Assembly: GCA_963717695.1 (NCBI GenBank)
Contig: CAVQWR010000003.1
Span: 1,054,001 to 1,118,000 of the forward strand
DNA: 64,000 nucleotides
Reading direction: 5' to 3'
Origin: CAIWHR01 sp963717695
GTDB taxonomy: Bacteria > Pseudomonadota > Gammaproteobacteria > Burkholderiales > Casimicrobiaceae
The notes under the pieces were generated by a model. That model did no database searches. It was given only the letters and a program-made list of their open reading frames with translations, and was not told where the DNA came from. A program made the position numbers and the translations under genes. Shown here one piece after another: positions 19,778 to 29,486 of this stretch (positions are counted from its first letter, which is position 1; the number at the start of each line of letters is the position of its first letter).

Positions 19778-19975
19778 TGGCCTGCCCCCTTAGCGAGCCT
19801 CGCGACAAAGCAGGCCACCCGAAAAGCCCCATCCCTTCGGGCTGCTGCCAAATGCGGCGCCTGCTTCGTCGTGCTCCTCCGAATCGTAGCGCCGGCTACG
19901 ACCTTCGTCGCCCTTCTCGCATGCGTCCGCATTTGGCGATGCAGCGCAACCGTGTGCGACTCGCTCAGGGGCTCC
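19702..19975. repeat. Nested inverted-repeat element between nuoF and nuoG
   Basis: A 22-bp arm at 19702–19723, inside the nuoF 3' end, is repeated inverted at 19954–19975 with one mismatch, just before the nuoG ATG. Between them lie two further palindromic units. One has arms near 19735–19752 and 19815–19830 (ggggcttttcgggtgg type). The other has arms CCAAATGCGG 19848–19857 and CCGCATTTGG 19927–19936 around the core CGTAGC-GCCG-GCTACG at 19885–19900. There is no supported ORF. It resembles a small palindromic mobile repeat inserted in the operon. Confidence 0.75.
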
Positions 19976-19978
19976 CCA

Positions 19979-21405
<1,427 letters not shown>

Positions 21406-21409
<4 letters not shown>

Positions 21410-22551
21410 TCCAGGACCTCGTCGTCTACGCGGTGTTCATCGCCTACGGCGTCGGCGTGCTGATGACCTTCGGCACGATTCTCACCTGGGTCGAGCGCAA
21501 GCAGGCGGCCGTGATGGCGGACCGCATCGGCGCGAACCGCGCCTACCTCCGCATTCCGTTCACGCAGATCAAGCTCGTCTGGTGGGGCCTGTTCCACGGG
21601 ATGGCCGACGGGCTCAAGATGCTCGTCAAGGAAGACTTCAAGGCGGACTCGTACGACTGGTACGCCTACGCGGTGGCGCCGTGGGTCGTGTTCACGCCGG
21701 TGCTGCTGGTGTTCGCCGTCATTCCATTCGGCGGCGCGCTGCACCCGGCGGCGCTGTTCTCGGCGTTCCCCGCCATCGCCGACTGGTTCGGCGATCGCAC
21801 CTACACGCTGCAGATCGCGCGTCTCGATGCGGGGATCCTGATCGTGTTCGCGTTCGGCGGCATGACGATCATCGGCGCGATGCTCGCAGGCTGGGCGTCG
21901 GCGAACAAGTACTCGATGCTGGGCGCGCTGCGCGCGGGCTCGCAGATGATCTCCTACGAGCTGATCATGGGCCTGACGGTGCTGGGCCTCATCCTGATCT
22001 ACGGAACGGTCGACCTCACGACGATCGTGCAGAAGCAGTCCGGCATCGTGCTGGGCTTTTTGCCGGCGTGGGGCGTCGTGCTGCAGCCGTTCGCCGCGAC
22101 GCTGTTCATGGCCGCGGCGATCGCCGAGAACAAGCGCATCCCGTTCGACCTCCCGGAGGCCGAATCGGAGCTGATCGCCGGCTTCTACACCGAATACAGC
22201 GCGATGAAGATGGGCCTCTTCATGTTCGCCGAGTTCATCGAGATCGCGATCATCGGCGCGCTCTTCACGACGCTCTTCCTCGGCGGCTACAACCTGCCGT
22301 ACATGAGCGACGCCGGGTTCAGCCTGCCCGGCGGCCACGAGATTGCGCTGAGCCATGGCGTAGTCGTGGTCCTGCAGCTCGTCGTGTTCCTGGTCAAGGT
22401 GATGCTGATGTCGAGCTTCCAGATCCTGATCCGCTGGACGCTGCCGCGCTTCCGCTACGACCAGGTGCTGAAGTTCGCGTGGAAGTTCATGTTCCCGCTG
22501 GCGGTCGCCAACCTCGTCGTCACCGCGGTCGCGGTCTGGGCGCTGACCTGA
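21406..22551 (+). CDS. nuoH: NADH-quinone oxidoreductase subunit H
   Basis: This is the membrane subunit that lines the quinone channel together with NuoB and NuoD. The 381-residue multi-helix protein has WVERKQAAVMADRIGANRA, the acidic conserved loop AENKRIPFDLPEAESELIAGFYTEYSAMKM, and FQILIRWTLPRFRYDQ. It overlaps the nuoG stop by 4 nt (ATGA). It is slightly longer than many homologues, owing to a loop near residues 115–145. Confidence 0.97.
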
Positions 22552-23132
22552 TGACCACCCGTCCGCACGTCCGCAAGAAGTACTGGAACGAGCCCACGAT
22601 GACGCTCTGGGAGCGGGCCTACCTCCCGGAGATCATCCGCGGGCTCGTCATCACCAGCCGCGTGTTCCTCGCCAACATGGCGAAGTGGATGACGGGGCGC
22701 AAGGGCGCGCTCACCACCTACTATCCCGAGGAAACGCGCTGGGACTACGCGCAGAACAACCGCGGCAAGCACGTCCTGACGCAGCGTCCCGACGGCCGGC
22801 CGCAGTGCATTGCCTGCAACCTGTGCGCGACGGTGTGCCCGGCCAAGGTGATCGAGATCGAGGCGGCGTTCGATCCCGAGGACGCCGCGCATCCCAAGTA
22901 TCCGGCAAAGTTCGAGATCGACTATTCGCGGTGCATCTTCTGCGGCCTTTGCGTCGAGGCATGCCCCGAGGATGCGATCCGGATGGTCAAGGAAGTCCCT
23001 GACCTGCCGTCCGGCGATCGCGATCACATGTGGCTCGAGCGCACGGAGCTCCTGACGTGGAGCCCGCGCAGCGACGTCGCGAAGCCGTATCCGGGCAAGA
23101 CCGACGCCCGCTCCAAGCGAGGCGCGCCATGA
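22551..23132 (+). CDS. nuoI: NADH-quinone oxidoreductase subunit I
   Basis: This ferredoxin-like subunit carries the two 4Fe-4S clusters N6a and N6b. The 193-residue protein has CIACNLCATVCP and CIFCGLCVEACP, each a CxxCxxCxxxCP motif, in a typical NuoI setting (LTQRPDGRPQCIACN). The N-terminus is about 30 residues longer than compact NuoI forms. The start overlaps the nuoH stop by one base. Confidence 0.96.
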   Translation: MTTRPHVRKKYWNEPTMTLWERAYLPEIIRGLVITSRVFLANMAKWMTGRKGALTTYYPEETRWDYAQNNRGKHVLTQRPDGRPQCIACNLCATVCPAKVIEIEAAFDPEDAAHPKYPAKFEIDYSRCIFCGLCVEACPEDAIRMVKEVPDLPSGDRDHMWLERTELLTWSPRSDVAKPYPGKTDARSKRGAP

Positions 23133-23656
23133 TCGAATCCGTGCTCGCCAACCTCGACACCGCGCTCTTGTGGCTGTTCGCGCTGTCCGCCCTCGCCGGC
23201 GGCGCGCTGATGATCCTGCTGCGCCACCCGATGCAGGTCGCGATGGCGCTGATCTCGACGATGGTGTTCCTCGGCGGGATCTACGGGCTCCTCGGCGTCC
23301 ACTTCATCGCGGCGTTCCAGGTGCTGATCTACGTCGGCGCGGTGATGGTGTTCATGGTCTACGTGATCATGCTGCTCGATGTGCGCGATCCGTCGCTGCG
23401 CGGCCGCTTTTCGCGGATGCTGGTACCGGGGATCGCCGCCGCCTTCGTGCTGCTGACGGTGCTCGCCTTCGCGGTGCTGCGCGGCGATCTCGCGACCGCC
23501 CGCTCGTCGGTGTCGTTCACGCTGCAGCAGTTCTCGGTCGCGTTCCTGACCGAGTACTGGCTCTATTTCGAGCTCACCTCGGTGCTGCTCGTCGCCGCCG
23601 TCGTCGCGGCGCTGGCCGTGATCAAGGAGAGCGGGGTCGACCATGGGCAAGAGTGA
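23129..23656 (+). CDS. nuoJ: NADH-quinone oxidoreductase subunit J
   Basis: This is a small five-helix membrane subunit of complex I. The 175-residue product has LRHPMQVAMALISTMVFLGGIYGLL and FQVLIYVGAVMVFMVYVIMLLDVR, containing the pi-bulge helix typical of NuoJ. It overlaps nuoI by 4 nt and nuoK by 14 nt. Confidence 0.95.
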   Translation: MIESVLANLDTALLWLFALSALAGGALMILLRHPMQVAMALISTMVFLGGIYGLLGVHFIAAFQVLIYVGAVMVFMVYVIMLLDVRDPSLRGRFSRMLVPGIAAAFVLLTVLAFAVLRGDLATARSSVSFTLQQFSVAFLTEYWLYFELTSVLLVAAVVAALAVIKESGVDHGQE

Positions 23657-23945
23657 GATGCTGCTCTTCGTCAGCATGGCGCTGTTCTCGCTCGGGCTCC
23701 TGGGCGTCATCGTGCGGCGCAACGTGCTCGTGATGCTGATGTGCATGGAGCTGATGCTGAACGCCGTCAACCTGGCGCTCGTCACCATCGCGCAGCAGAC
23801 CGGGACGACGATCGGCGCGGTTCTGGTGTTCCTCATCTTCGTCGTCGCCGCCGCGGAGATCGCGATCGCGATCCCGATCGTGCTGGTCCTGGTGCGGCGC
23901 AAGCGCACGCTCGACCTCGACGCCTACACCGATCTCAAAGGATAA
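23643..23945 (+). CDS. nuoK: NADH-quinone oxidoreductase subunit K
   Basis: This is a three-helix, MrpC-like membrane subunit of 100 residues. It contains NVLVMLMCMELMLNAVNLALV with the conserved membrane Glu, and VLVFLIFVVAAAEIAIAIPIV with the second conserved Glu. Both take part in proton translocation. Length is exactly that of the family. Confidence 0.96.
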   Translation: MGKSEMLLFVSMALFSLGLLGVIVRRNVLVMLMCMELMLNAVNLALVTIAQQTGTTIGAVLVFLIFVVAAAEIAIAIPIVLVLVRRKRTLDLDAYTDLKG

Positions 23946-23949
23946 GAAG

Positions 23950-25839
23950 GTGCAGCCCCTCATCCTGATCGTTCTCGCGCCGCTGGCGGGCTTCCTCGTC
24001 AACGGCGCCCTCGGGACCCGCTTCGGCGGCGAGCGCGTGGGCAAGCGTTTCGTCTCCGTCGTCGGCTGCGCGCTGCCGGCGTTCGCGTTCCTGCTCGCGA
24101 TCAAGTGCTTCCTCGATCTGATGGCGGCCGGCGCGCCGCTCGCCGAGGTTGCATACACCTGGACGCTGATCGGCGGCAGCCTGTTCGAGATCGCGCTCTA
24201 CCTCGACCGGCTGTCCGCGGTGATGGTGCTGATCGTCACGGGCGTGGGCACGCTGATCCACATCTATTCCATCGGCTACATGAAGGACGACGCGAGCTAC
24301 GCGCGCTTTTTCGCGTACCTCAACCTGTTCCTCTTCTTCATGCTGCTGCTGGTGCTCGGCAAGTCGCTCCTGGTGCTGTTCGTCGGCTGGGAAGGTGTCG
24401 GGCTCGCCTCGTACCTCCTGATCGGCTTCTGGTTCGAGGACCCGGTCAACGCGCGCGCCGGCAAGAAGGCGTTCATCGTCAACCGCATCGGCGACGCCGG
24501 CTTCCTGCTCGGCATGTTCGTGCTGTATCAGGGCCTCGGCACGCTCGACATGCCGACGATCAACGCCGCATTCGCCAACGGGCCGAGCGCCGCGGTGTCG
24601 GCGAGCCTCGCGGGACTCCTGCTCTTCATCGGCGCGACCGGCAAGTCGGCGCAGATACCGCTGCACATCTGGCTGCCGGACGCGATGGCAGGCCCGACGC
24701 CGGTGTCCGCGCTGATCCATGCGGCAACGATGGTGACGGCCGGCGTGTACCTCGTCGCGCGGATGTCCGGCCTGTACCTGCAGGCGCCCGAAGCGTCGGC
24801 GGTGATCACGGTGATCGGCATGGCGACGGCGTTCTTTGCCGCGACGGTGGCGGTCGCGCAGACCGACATCAAGAAGACGCTCGCGTATTCCACCGTCTCC
24901 CAGCTCGGCTTCATGTTCGTGGCCCTCGGCGTCGGTGCCTACGGTGTGGCCGTCTTCCACGTGTTCACGCACGCGTTCTTCAAGGCCTGCCTCTTCCTCG
25001 GCGCCGGTAGCGTGATCCACGCGCTGTCGGGGGAGCAGGACATCCGCAAGATGGGCGGCCTCGCGCGGCGCATTCCGGTGACGTTCGTCACGTTCGCGAT
25101 CGCGACGGCGGCGATCGCAGGCATTCCGCCGCTCGCCGGGTTCTTCTCCAAGGACGAGATCCTGTGGTTCGCGTTCGCGAGCGAGCGTGGCGGCTCGCCG
25201 CTCCTGTGGACCGTCGGCGCCGCCACCGCGTTCATGACGGCCTTCTACATGTTCCGCCTGCTCTGGCTCGTGTTCTTCGGCAAGTCGCGGATGGACCCCG
25301 AGGTCGAGCATCACGTCCACGAGTCGCCGCTGCCGATGACCGGCGTGCTGGTCGTGCTCGCCGTGCTGTCCGCGTTCGGCGGATTCATCGCGATCCCGCA
25401 CTTTCTCGAGCCGATGCTGCCGCTGCCCGCCGTCGTGCCGGCCTTCGAGCACTACGAGAAGACGCTGCTCGTCGTGTCGGTGGTGATCGCGCTGGCCGGC
25501 CTCGCCGGGGCCGCGCTGGTGTTCGGCCGCGGCACCGCACGCGCGGAAGCGGTGCGGCTGCGCTTCGCCGGACTGCACCGCCTTCTCGCCGGCAAGTACT
25601 TCATCGACGAGCTCTACGACTTCCTGATCGTGCGTCCGCTGTGGTGGATTTCCGAGCGAATCTTTCTCGGCCTCGGCGACCGGATGCTGCTCGACGGCTC
25701 GCTCAACGGTCTCGCGCGGCTCGCCCAGCGCGGCGCCGGCATGCTCTCGCGAGTGCAGAGCGGCAACCTGCAGCGCTACGTCTTCTTCGTGGTGATCGGA
25801 ACGATCGCCTGTCTCGCCTGGGGATTGCGCCGTGGCTGA
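23950..25839 (+). CDS. nuoL: NADH-quinone oxidoreductase subunit L
   Basis: This is the distal antiporter-like proton-pumping subunit with the long lateral helix. The 629-residue protein has FVGWEGVGLASYLLIGFW, KKAFIVNRIGDAGFLLGMF, ATGKSAQIPLHIWLPDAMAGPTPVSALIHAATMVTAG-type core segments, with the key Lys and Glu residues, and a C-terminal helix region. It starts at GTG 23950 with AAGGA upstream. It overlaps nuoM by 8 nt. Confidence 0.97.
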   Translation: MQPLILIVLAPLAGFLVNGALGTRFGGERVGKRFVSVVGCALPAFAFLLAIKCFLDLMAAGAPLAEVAYTWTLIGGSLFEIALYLDRLSAVMVLIVTGVGTLIHIYSIGYMKDDASYARFFAYLNLFLFFMLLLVLGKSLLVLFVGWEGVGLASYLLIGFWFEDPVNARAGKKAFIVNRIGDAGFLLGMFVLYQGLGTLDMPTINAAFANGPSAAVSASLAGLLLFIGATGKSAQIPLHIWLPDAMAGPTPVSALIHAATMVTAGVYLVARMSGLYLQAPEASAVITVIGMATAFFAATVAVAQTDIKKTLAYSTVSQLGFMFVALGVGAYGVAVFHVFTHAFFKACLFLGAGSVIHALSGEQDIRKMGGLARRIPVTFVTFAIATAAIAGIPPLAGFFSKDEILWFAFASERGGSPLLWTVGAATAFMTAFYMFRLLWLVFFGKSRMDPEVEHHVHESPLPMTGVLVVLAVLSAFGGFIAIPHFLEPMLPLPAVVPAFEHYEKTLLVVSVVIALAGLAGAALVFGRGTARAEAVRLRFAGLHRLLAGKYFIDELYDFLIVRPLWWISERIFLGLGDRMLLDGSLNGLARLAQRGAGMLSRVQSGNLQRYVFFVVIGTIACLAWGLRRG

Positions 25840-27370
25840 CGCAACCCTCCTGTCGGTCGTCCTCTACCTGCCGCTCGTCGGCATCGCGATCCTGATCGCG
25901 CTCGCGCGCGGCAACGACGCGATGGTGCGCCGCGTTTCGCTCGCCGTGATGACGCTGCAGCTCGTCCTCACCGCGATCCTCTACGCGCACTTCGACAATG
26001 CCGCGACCGGCCTGCAGTTCGAGACGCGGCTGCCGTGGATCGCCGACTGGGGTGTCTACTACCACATCGGCCTCGACGGGATGAGCATCCTGCTGGTCGC
26101 GCTGACCGCGTTCCTCGGGCCGCTGGTCGTCGCCGGCGCGTTCACCGCGATCACCAAGGACGTGAAGCTCTTCTACGCGATGGTGCTGCTGATCCAGTTC
26201 GCGATGATGGGCACGTTCGTTGCGCAGGACCTCTTCCTGTTCTATCTCTTCTGGGAGGCGATGCTGATCCCGATGTTCCTCATGATCGGCATCTGGGGCG
26301 GCGAGCGGCGGATCTACGCGACGATCAAGTTCTTCCTGTATACCGCCTTCGGCAGCATCCTGATGCTGGCGGCGGTGATCTACCTCGTCTGGTCGCTGCA
26401 GCAGACGTCCGGCGTCACGTCGTTCGCGTTCACGGACCTCTACAAGGCGCAGCTGCCGCTGTCCACCCAGCTCGTGCTGCTCGCCGCCTTCGGGCTGTCG
26501 TTCGCGATCAAGGTGCCGATGGTGCCGTTGCACACGTGGCTGCCCGACGCGCACGTCGAGGCGCCGACCGCGGGCTCGGTGATCCTGGCGGGCGTGCTGC
26601 TCAAGATGGGCACGTACGGCTTCATGAAGCTGGGCTTTCCGCTCTTTCCCGACGCGACGCGCATGCTCGTGCCGGCGATCATGGCGCTTTCCGTGATCTC
26701 GATCGTCTACGGCGCCTGCCTCGCGCTGGTGCAGACCGACATCAAGAAGATCATCGCCTACTCGTCGATCAGCCATCTCGGCTACGTGATGCTGGGGCTC
26801 GCGAGCCTCGATCTCGTCGGCATCCAGGGCGCGGTGATCCAGATGGTGAGCCACGGGCTTACGGCCGCCGGCCTGTTCCTGATGGTCGGAATGATCTACG
26901 AGCGCTGCCACACGCGCGAGCTCGCGGCCTACGGCGGCCTCGCGAAGCTGCTGCCCGTCTATTCGGTGTTCTTCATGATCCTCACGCTGGCCTCGGTCGG
27001 CCTGCCGACGACCAGCGGGTTCACCGGTGAATTCCTGGTGCTGCTGGGCGCGTTCCGCGCGGCGTGGCAAATGCATGTCGCGGGCGCGACGCTGCCGCTG
27101 GTGCTCGCGTCGATCTCGGTGCTGGGCGTCGTGCTGGGCGCGCTCTACATGTTCCGCTTCGCTCAGGGATTCATGTTCGGCGCGGCCAAGGCGCCGCACA
27201 TGCCGCTTTCCGATCTCGATCTGCGCGAGAAGACGATCCTCGCGATCATCGTCGCGGCCGTGTTCTGGCTGGGTCTTTTCCCCGAGGGCGCGATGCAGAA
27301 GACCGAGCAGGCCGCGAAGCAATACCGCGAGCTCGTGCTGACCGAGCGGCTGCCGGGAGGTGCGAAATGA
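25832..27370 (+). CDS. nuoM: NADH-quinone oxidoreductase subunit M
   Basis: This is an antiporter-like proton-pumping subunit of 512 residues. It contains FYLFWEAMLIPMFLMIGIWGG with the conserved Glu, FAIKVPMVPLHTWLPDAHVEAPTAGS-type core with the functional Lys, and LVQTDIKKIIAYSSISHLGYV. GTG 25832 is the start, overlapping the nuoL end; the nuoN ATG overlaps its TGA. Confidence 0.97.
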   Translation: MADATLLSVVLYLPLVGIAILIALARGNDAMVRRVSLAVMTLQLVLTAILYAHFDNAATGLQFETRLPWIADWGVYYHIGLDGMSILLVALTAFLGPLVVAGAFTAITKDVKLFYAMVLLIQFAMMGTFVAQDLFLFYLFWEAMLIPMFLMIGIWGGERRIYATIKFFLYTAFGSILMLAAVIYLVWSLQQTSGVTSFAFTDLYKAQLPLSTQLVLLAAFGLSFAIKVPMVPLHTWLPDAHVEAPTAGSVILAGVLLKMGTYGFMKLGFPLFPDATRMLVPAIMALSVISIVYGACLALVQTDIKKIIAYSSISHLGYVMLGLASLDLVGIQGAVIQMVSHGLTAAGLFLMVGMIYERCHTRELAAYGGLAKLLPVYSVFFMILTLASVGLPTTSGFTGEFLVLLGAFRAAWQMHVAGATLPLVLASISVLGVVLGALYMFRFAQGFMFGAAKAPHMPLSDLDLREKTILAIIVAAVFWLGLFPEGAMQKTEQAAKQYRELVLTERLPGGAK

Positions 27371-28749
27371 GCTGGCAGTCGATCTTCGTCGCGATGCTGC
27401 CCGAGCACATCCTGCTCGCGGGCCTCCTCGCGCTGATCGCGCTCGAGATCGTCGTCGATCGCCCGCACGGGTCGCTCGGCATCGCGCTCGTCGCCGTGTG
27501 CGCGGCCGCGGTCGCCGCGCTTGCGCTCAACGTGAACGGCGTCCGCGCCGACCCGTTCCCCGGTCAGTATTCCGTCGTTCCCGGAACCTCGCTCGCCAAG
27601 GCGCTGGTGCTCGCCTTCGCGGTGCCGGTGCTGCTCTTCGCGCGCGAGGAGCGGACCAACATCCGCTTCTATCCGCTGCTGCTGTCCTCGCTCTACGGCT
27701 TCTGCCTCATCGTCTCGGCGGAGAGCTTCCTCACGCTGTTCCTCGGTCTCGAGCTGATGGCGCTGCCGGTGTACGTGCTGGTTCTGCTGGGATTCCGGCG
27801 CGCCGACAGCGCCGAGGCGGCGCTCAAGTACCTCGTGCTCGGCGGCACCGCGACGGCGCTCTTCCTGATGGGCGTCGCGCTGCTCTATGGCGGCGCGGGC
27901 TCGCTGTCGATCGCCGCGTTCGCGACGGCGCTGCATTCCTCTGACGTGATGGCGCGCGCCGCCGTGGTGCTCATCGTCGCCGCGTTCTTCGTCAAGGCGG
28001 CGATCGTGCCGTTCCACGCGTGGGCGCCCGACGCCTACGAGGGCGCGAGTGTGCCTGTCACCGCGTACATGGCGACGGTCATCAAGGCCGGCGTGCTGCT
28101 CGCCGTCGTGCGCCTGGTCGGGACCGAGCCGCTCTCGCCCGCGATGGCGGAAACGCTCGCGATCCTGCCGCTCGTGTCGATCGTGTGGGGCAATCTCACG
28201 GCGATGCGGCAGACGAGCTTCCGCCGGATGATCGCCTATTCGTCGATCGCGCACGCGGGCTATCTCTTCTATGCGTTCCTCGGCGACGGCGCTACGCGAT
28301 ACCAGGCCGTGGTGTTCTATCTCGTCGCCTACGGCCTCGCCAACCTGCTTGCGTTCGCGGCGCTGCCGCGCGGCGGCGACGACCGGTCGGGCGACCGGCT
28401 CGACGGCTTCAAGGGTCTGTTCCGGCGCCGACCCTACGCCGCGCTGATGATCGGCATCGCGATGCTGTCGCTGGCCGGCATTCCGCCGTTCCCGGGATTC
28501 ATCGCCAAGTTCCTCATCTTCCGCAACGTGATCGCGGCGGGCTACACCACCTATGCGGTGCTCGGTCTTGTCGGAAGCTATCTCGGGATCTATTTCTACC
28601 TGCGTGTCATCCAGTTCATGTTCATGAGCGCGGACGAACCGGCGCAGGCCTCGGGCACCGTGCGCATTGCGCTCGCGGCGAGCGTGCTGACCCTCGTGCC
28701 GATCGCGCTCTTCGCGCTGTTCCCGGGATTCGTGCTGACGCGCCTCTGA
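27367..28749 (+). CDS. nuoN: NADH-quinone oxidoreductase subunit N
   Basis: This is the third antiporter-like subunit and the last gene of the operon. The 460-residue protein has TLFLGLELMALPVYVLVLLGF, FVKAAIVPFHAWAPDAYEGA and MRQTSFRRMIAYSSIAHAGY. It overlaps nuoM by 4 nt. A perfect GC dyad lies downstream, with no U-tract terminator. Confidence 0.97.
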   Translation: MSWQSIFVAMLPEHILLAGLLALIALEIVVDRPHGSLGIALVAVCAAAVAALALNVNGVRADPFPGQYSVVPGTSLAKALVLAFAVPVLLFAREERTNIRFYPLLLSSLYGFCLIVSAESFLTLFLGLELMALPVYVLVLLGFRRADSAEAALKYLVLGGTATALFLMGVALLYGGAGSLSIAAFATALHSSDVMARAAVVLIVAAFFVKAAIVPFHAWAPDAYEGASVPVTAYMATVIKAGVLLAVVRLVGTEPLSPAMAETLAILPLVSIVWGNLTAMRQTSFRRMIAYSSIAHAGYLFYAFLGDGATRYQAVVFYLVAYGLANLLAFAALPRGGDDRSGDRLDGFKGLFRRRPYAALMIGIAMLSLAGIPPFPGFIAKFLIFRNVIAAGYTTYAVLGLVGSYLGIYFYLRVIQFMFMSADEPAQASGTVRIALAASVLTLVPIALFALFPGFVLTRL

Positions 28750-28835
28750 GGATTGCCGCGCGGGGCGCCGCGGGCGGTCGCGCGGCCGCTCGCATTCCGC
28801 GGGACCGTCTTCCGTGCAGGACCGGCCCCGAAGCA

Positions 28836-28853
28836 CCGCGGCGAACGCCGCGG
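28836..28853. terminator. Perfect GC hairpin between convergent nuoN and glutaredoxin-like gene
   Basis: CCGCGGCG-CGCCGCGG around a central AA is an 18-bp perfect dyad at the end of two converging transcripts. It has no U-tract, so a termination role is only suggested. Confidence 0.35.
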
Positions 28854-28863
28854 ATCCTGCCGA

Positions 28864-29463
28864 CTACTGTTTCGGATAATTCGCGGGGGCGCTGACCGTC
28901 TGCGACGCGTCACCCGCGGCCGGAGCGACCGGCATCGCGTCCTGCATCGACTTGCCCGTCGGGCTTGCCCGGCGGTTCGCCGGCGCCTTCGGATAGCCCG
29001 CTTCGTCCAGCATCGCCGTCCATCGGGCCTCGGAGAAACCCTTCGCGAATTGCTTGTCGCCGATCTGCAGCACCGGCGCCTGCAGCTCGCCGGTGGCCTT
29101 CATCAGCTGCTCGGAGCCCTCCGGCGTGTCGACGGCAATCGACGTGTACGGCACGCCGCGGCGGTTGAGCAGCGCCTCGGCTGCGCGACAGACCTCGCCG
29201 CAGGGAAACGTGTAGAGCTTCACCGGAAAACGCTCGGTCGCCTCGCGGGTGGCGAGCGACATGTCGTCGCTCTGCACGAAGTTGCCGCCCAGCCGCTTGG
29301 CCTGGACGTCCTTGGCGGCATCGGGCGGCAGCCGGTCGGTGTAGACCACCTTGCCGTCCTTGTCGACGTACCGGTATACCTGCGCCTGCGCGAGCGCGCC
29401 GCCGGCCGCGAGGGCCACGGCGATGCCGCAAGCCATTGATACATAGGTCTTTCCGCGTGCCAT
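28864..29463 (-). CDS. Secreted DUF4124–glutaredoxin-like fusion protein
   Basis: The 199-residue protein has a signal peptide (MARGKTYVSMACGIAVALAAGGALAQ, cut near residue 26). A DUF4124 segment follows (VYRYVDKDGKVVYTDRLPPDAAK). A glutaredoxin-like fold comes next, with the redox-type pair FPCGEVC where glutaredoxins have CPYC, and TPEGSEQLMKATGELQAPVLQIGDK, which includes the cis-Pro position. It ends in a disordered Pro/Ala tail. It is the last gene of amgK–murU–prlC–this gene, 23 nt after prlC. A periplasmic thiol role is inferred. The spacing C-x3-C is unlike the standard C-x2-C. Confidence 0.85.
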   Translation of the reverse strand: MARGKTYVSMACGIAVALAAGGALAQAQVYRYVDKDGKVVYTDRLPPDAAKDVQAKRLGGNFVQSDDMSLATREATERFPVKLYTFPCGEVCRAAEALLNRRGVPYTSIAVDTPEGSEQLMKATGELQAPVLQIGDKQFAKGFSEARWTAMLDEAGYPKAPANRRASPTGKSMQDAMPVAPAAGDASQTVSAPANYPKQ

Positions 29464-29486
29464 GAATACTCCTCAGGCGGTGACTG

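Noticed and set aside
23935..28836. Very long minus-strand frames (540–557 codons) opposite nuoL, nuoM and nuoN
   Set aside because: They are His/Arg/Asp-rich, have no domain signature and sit opposite certain membrane-protein genes; they are codon-bias shadows.
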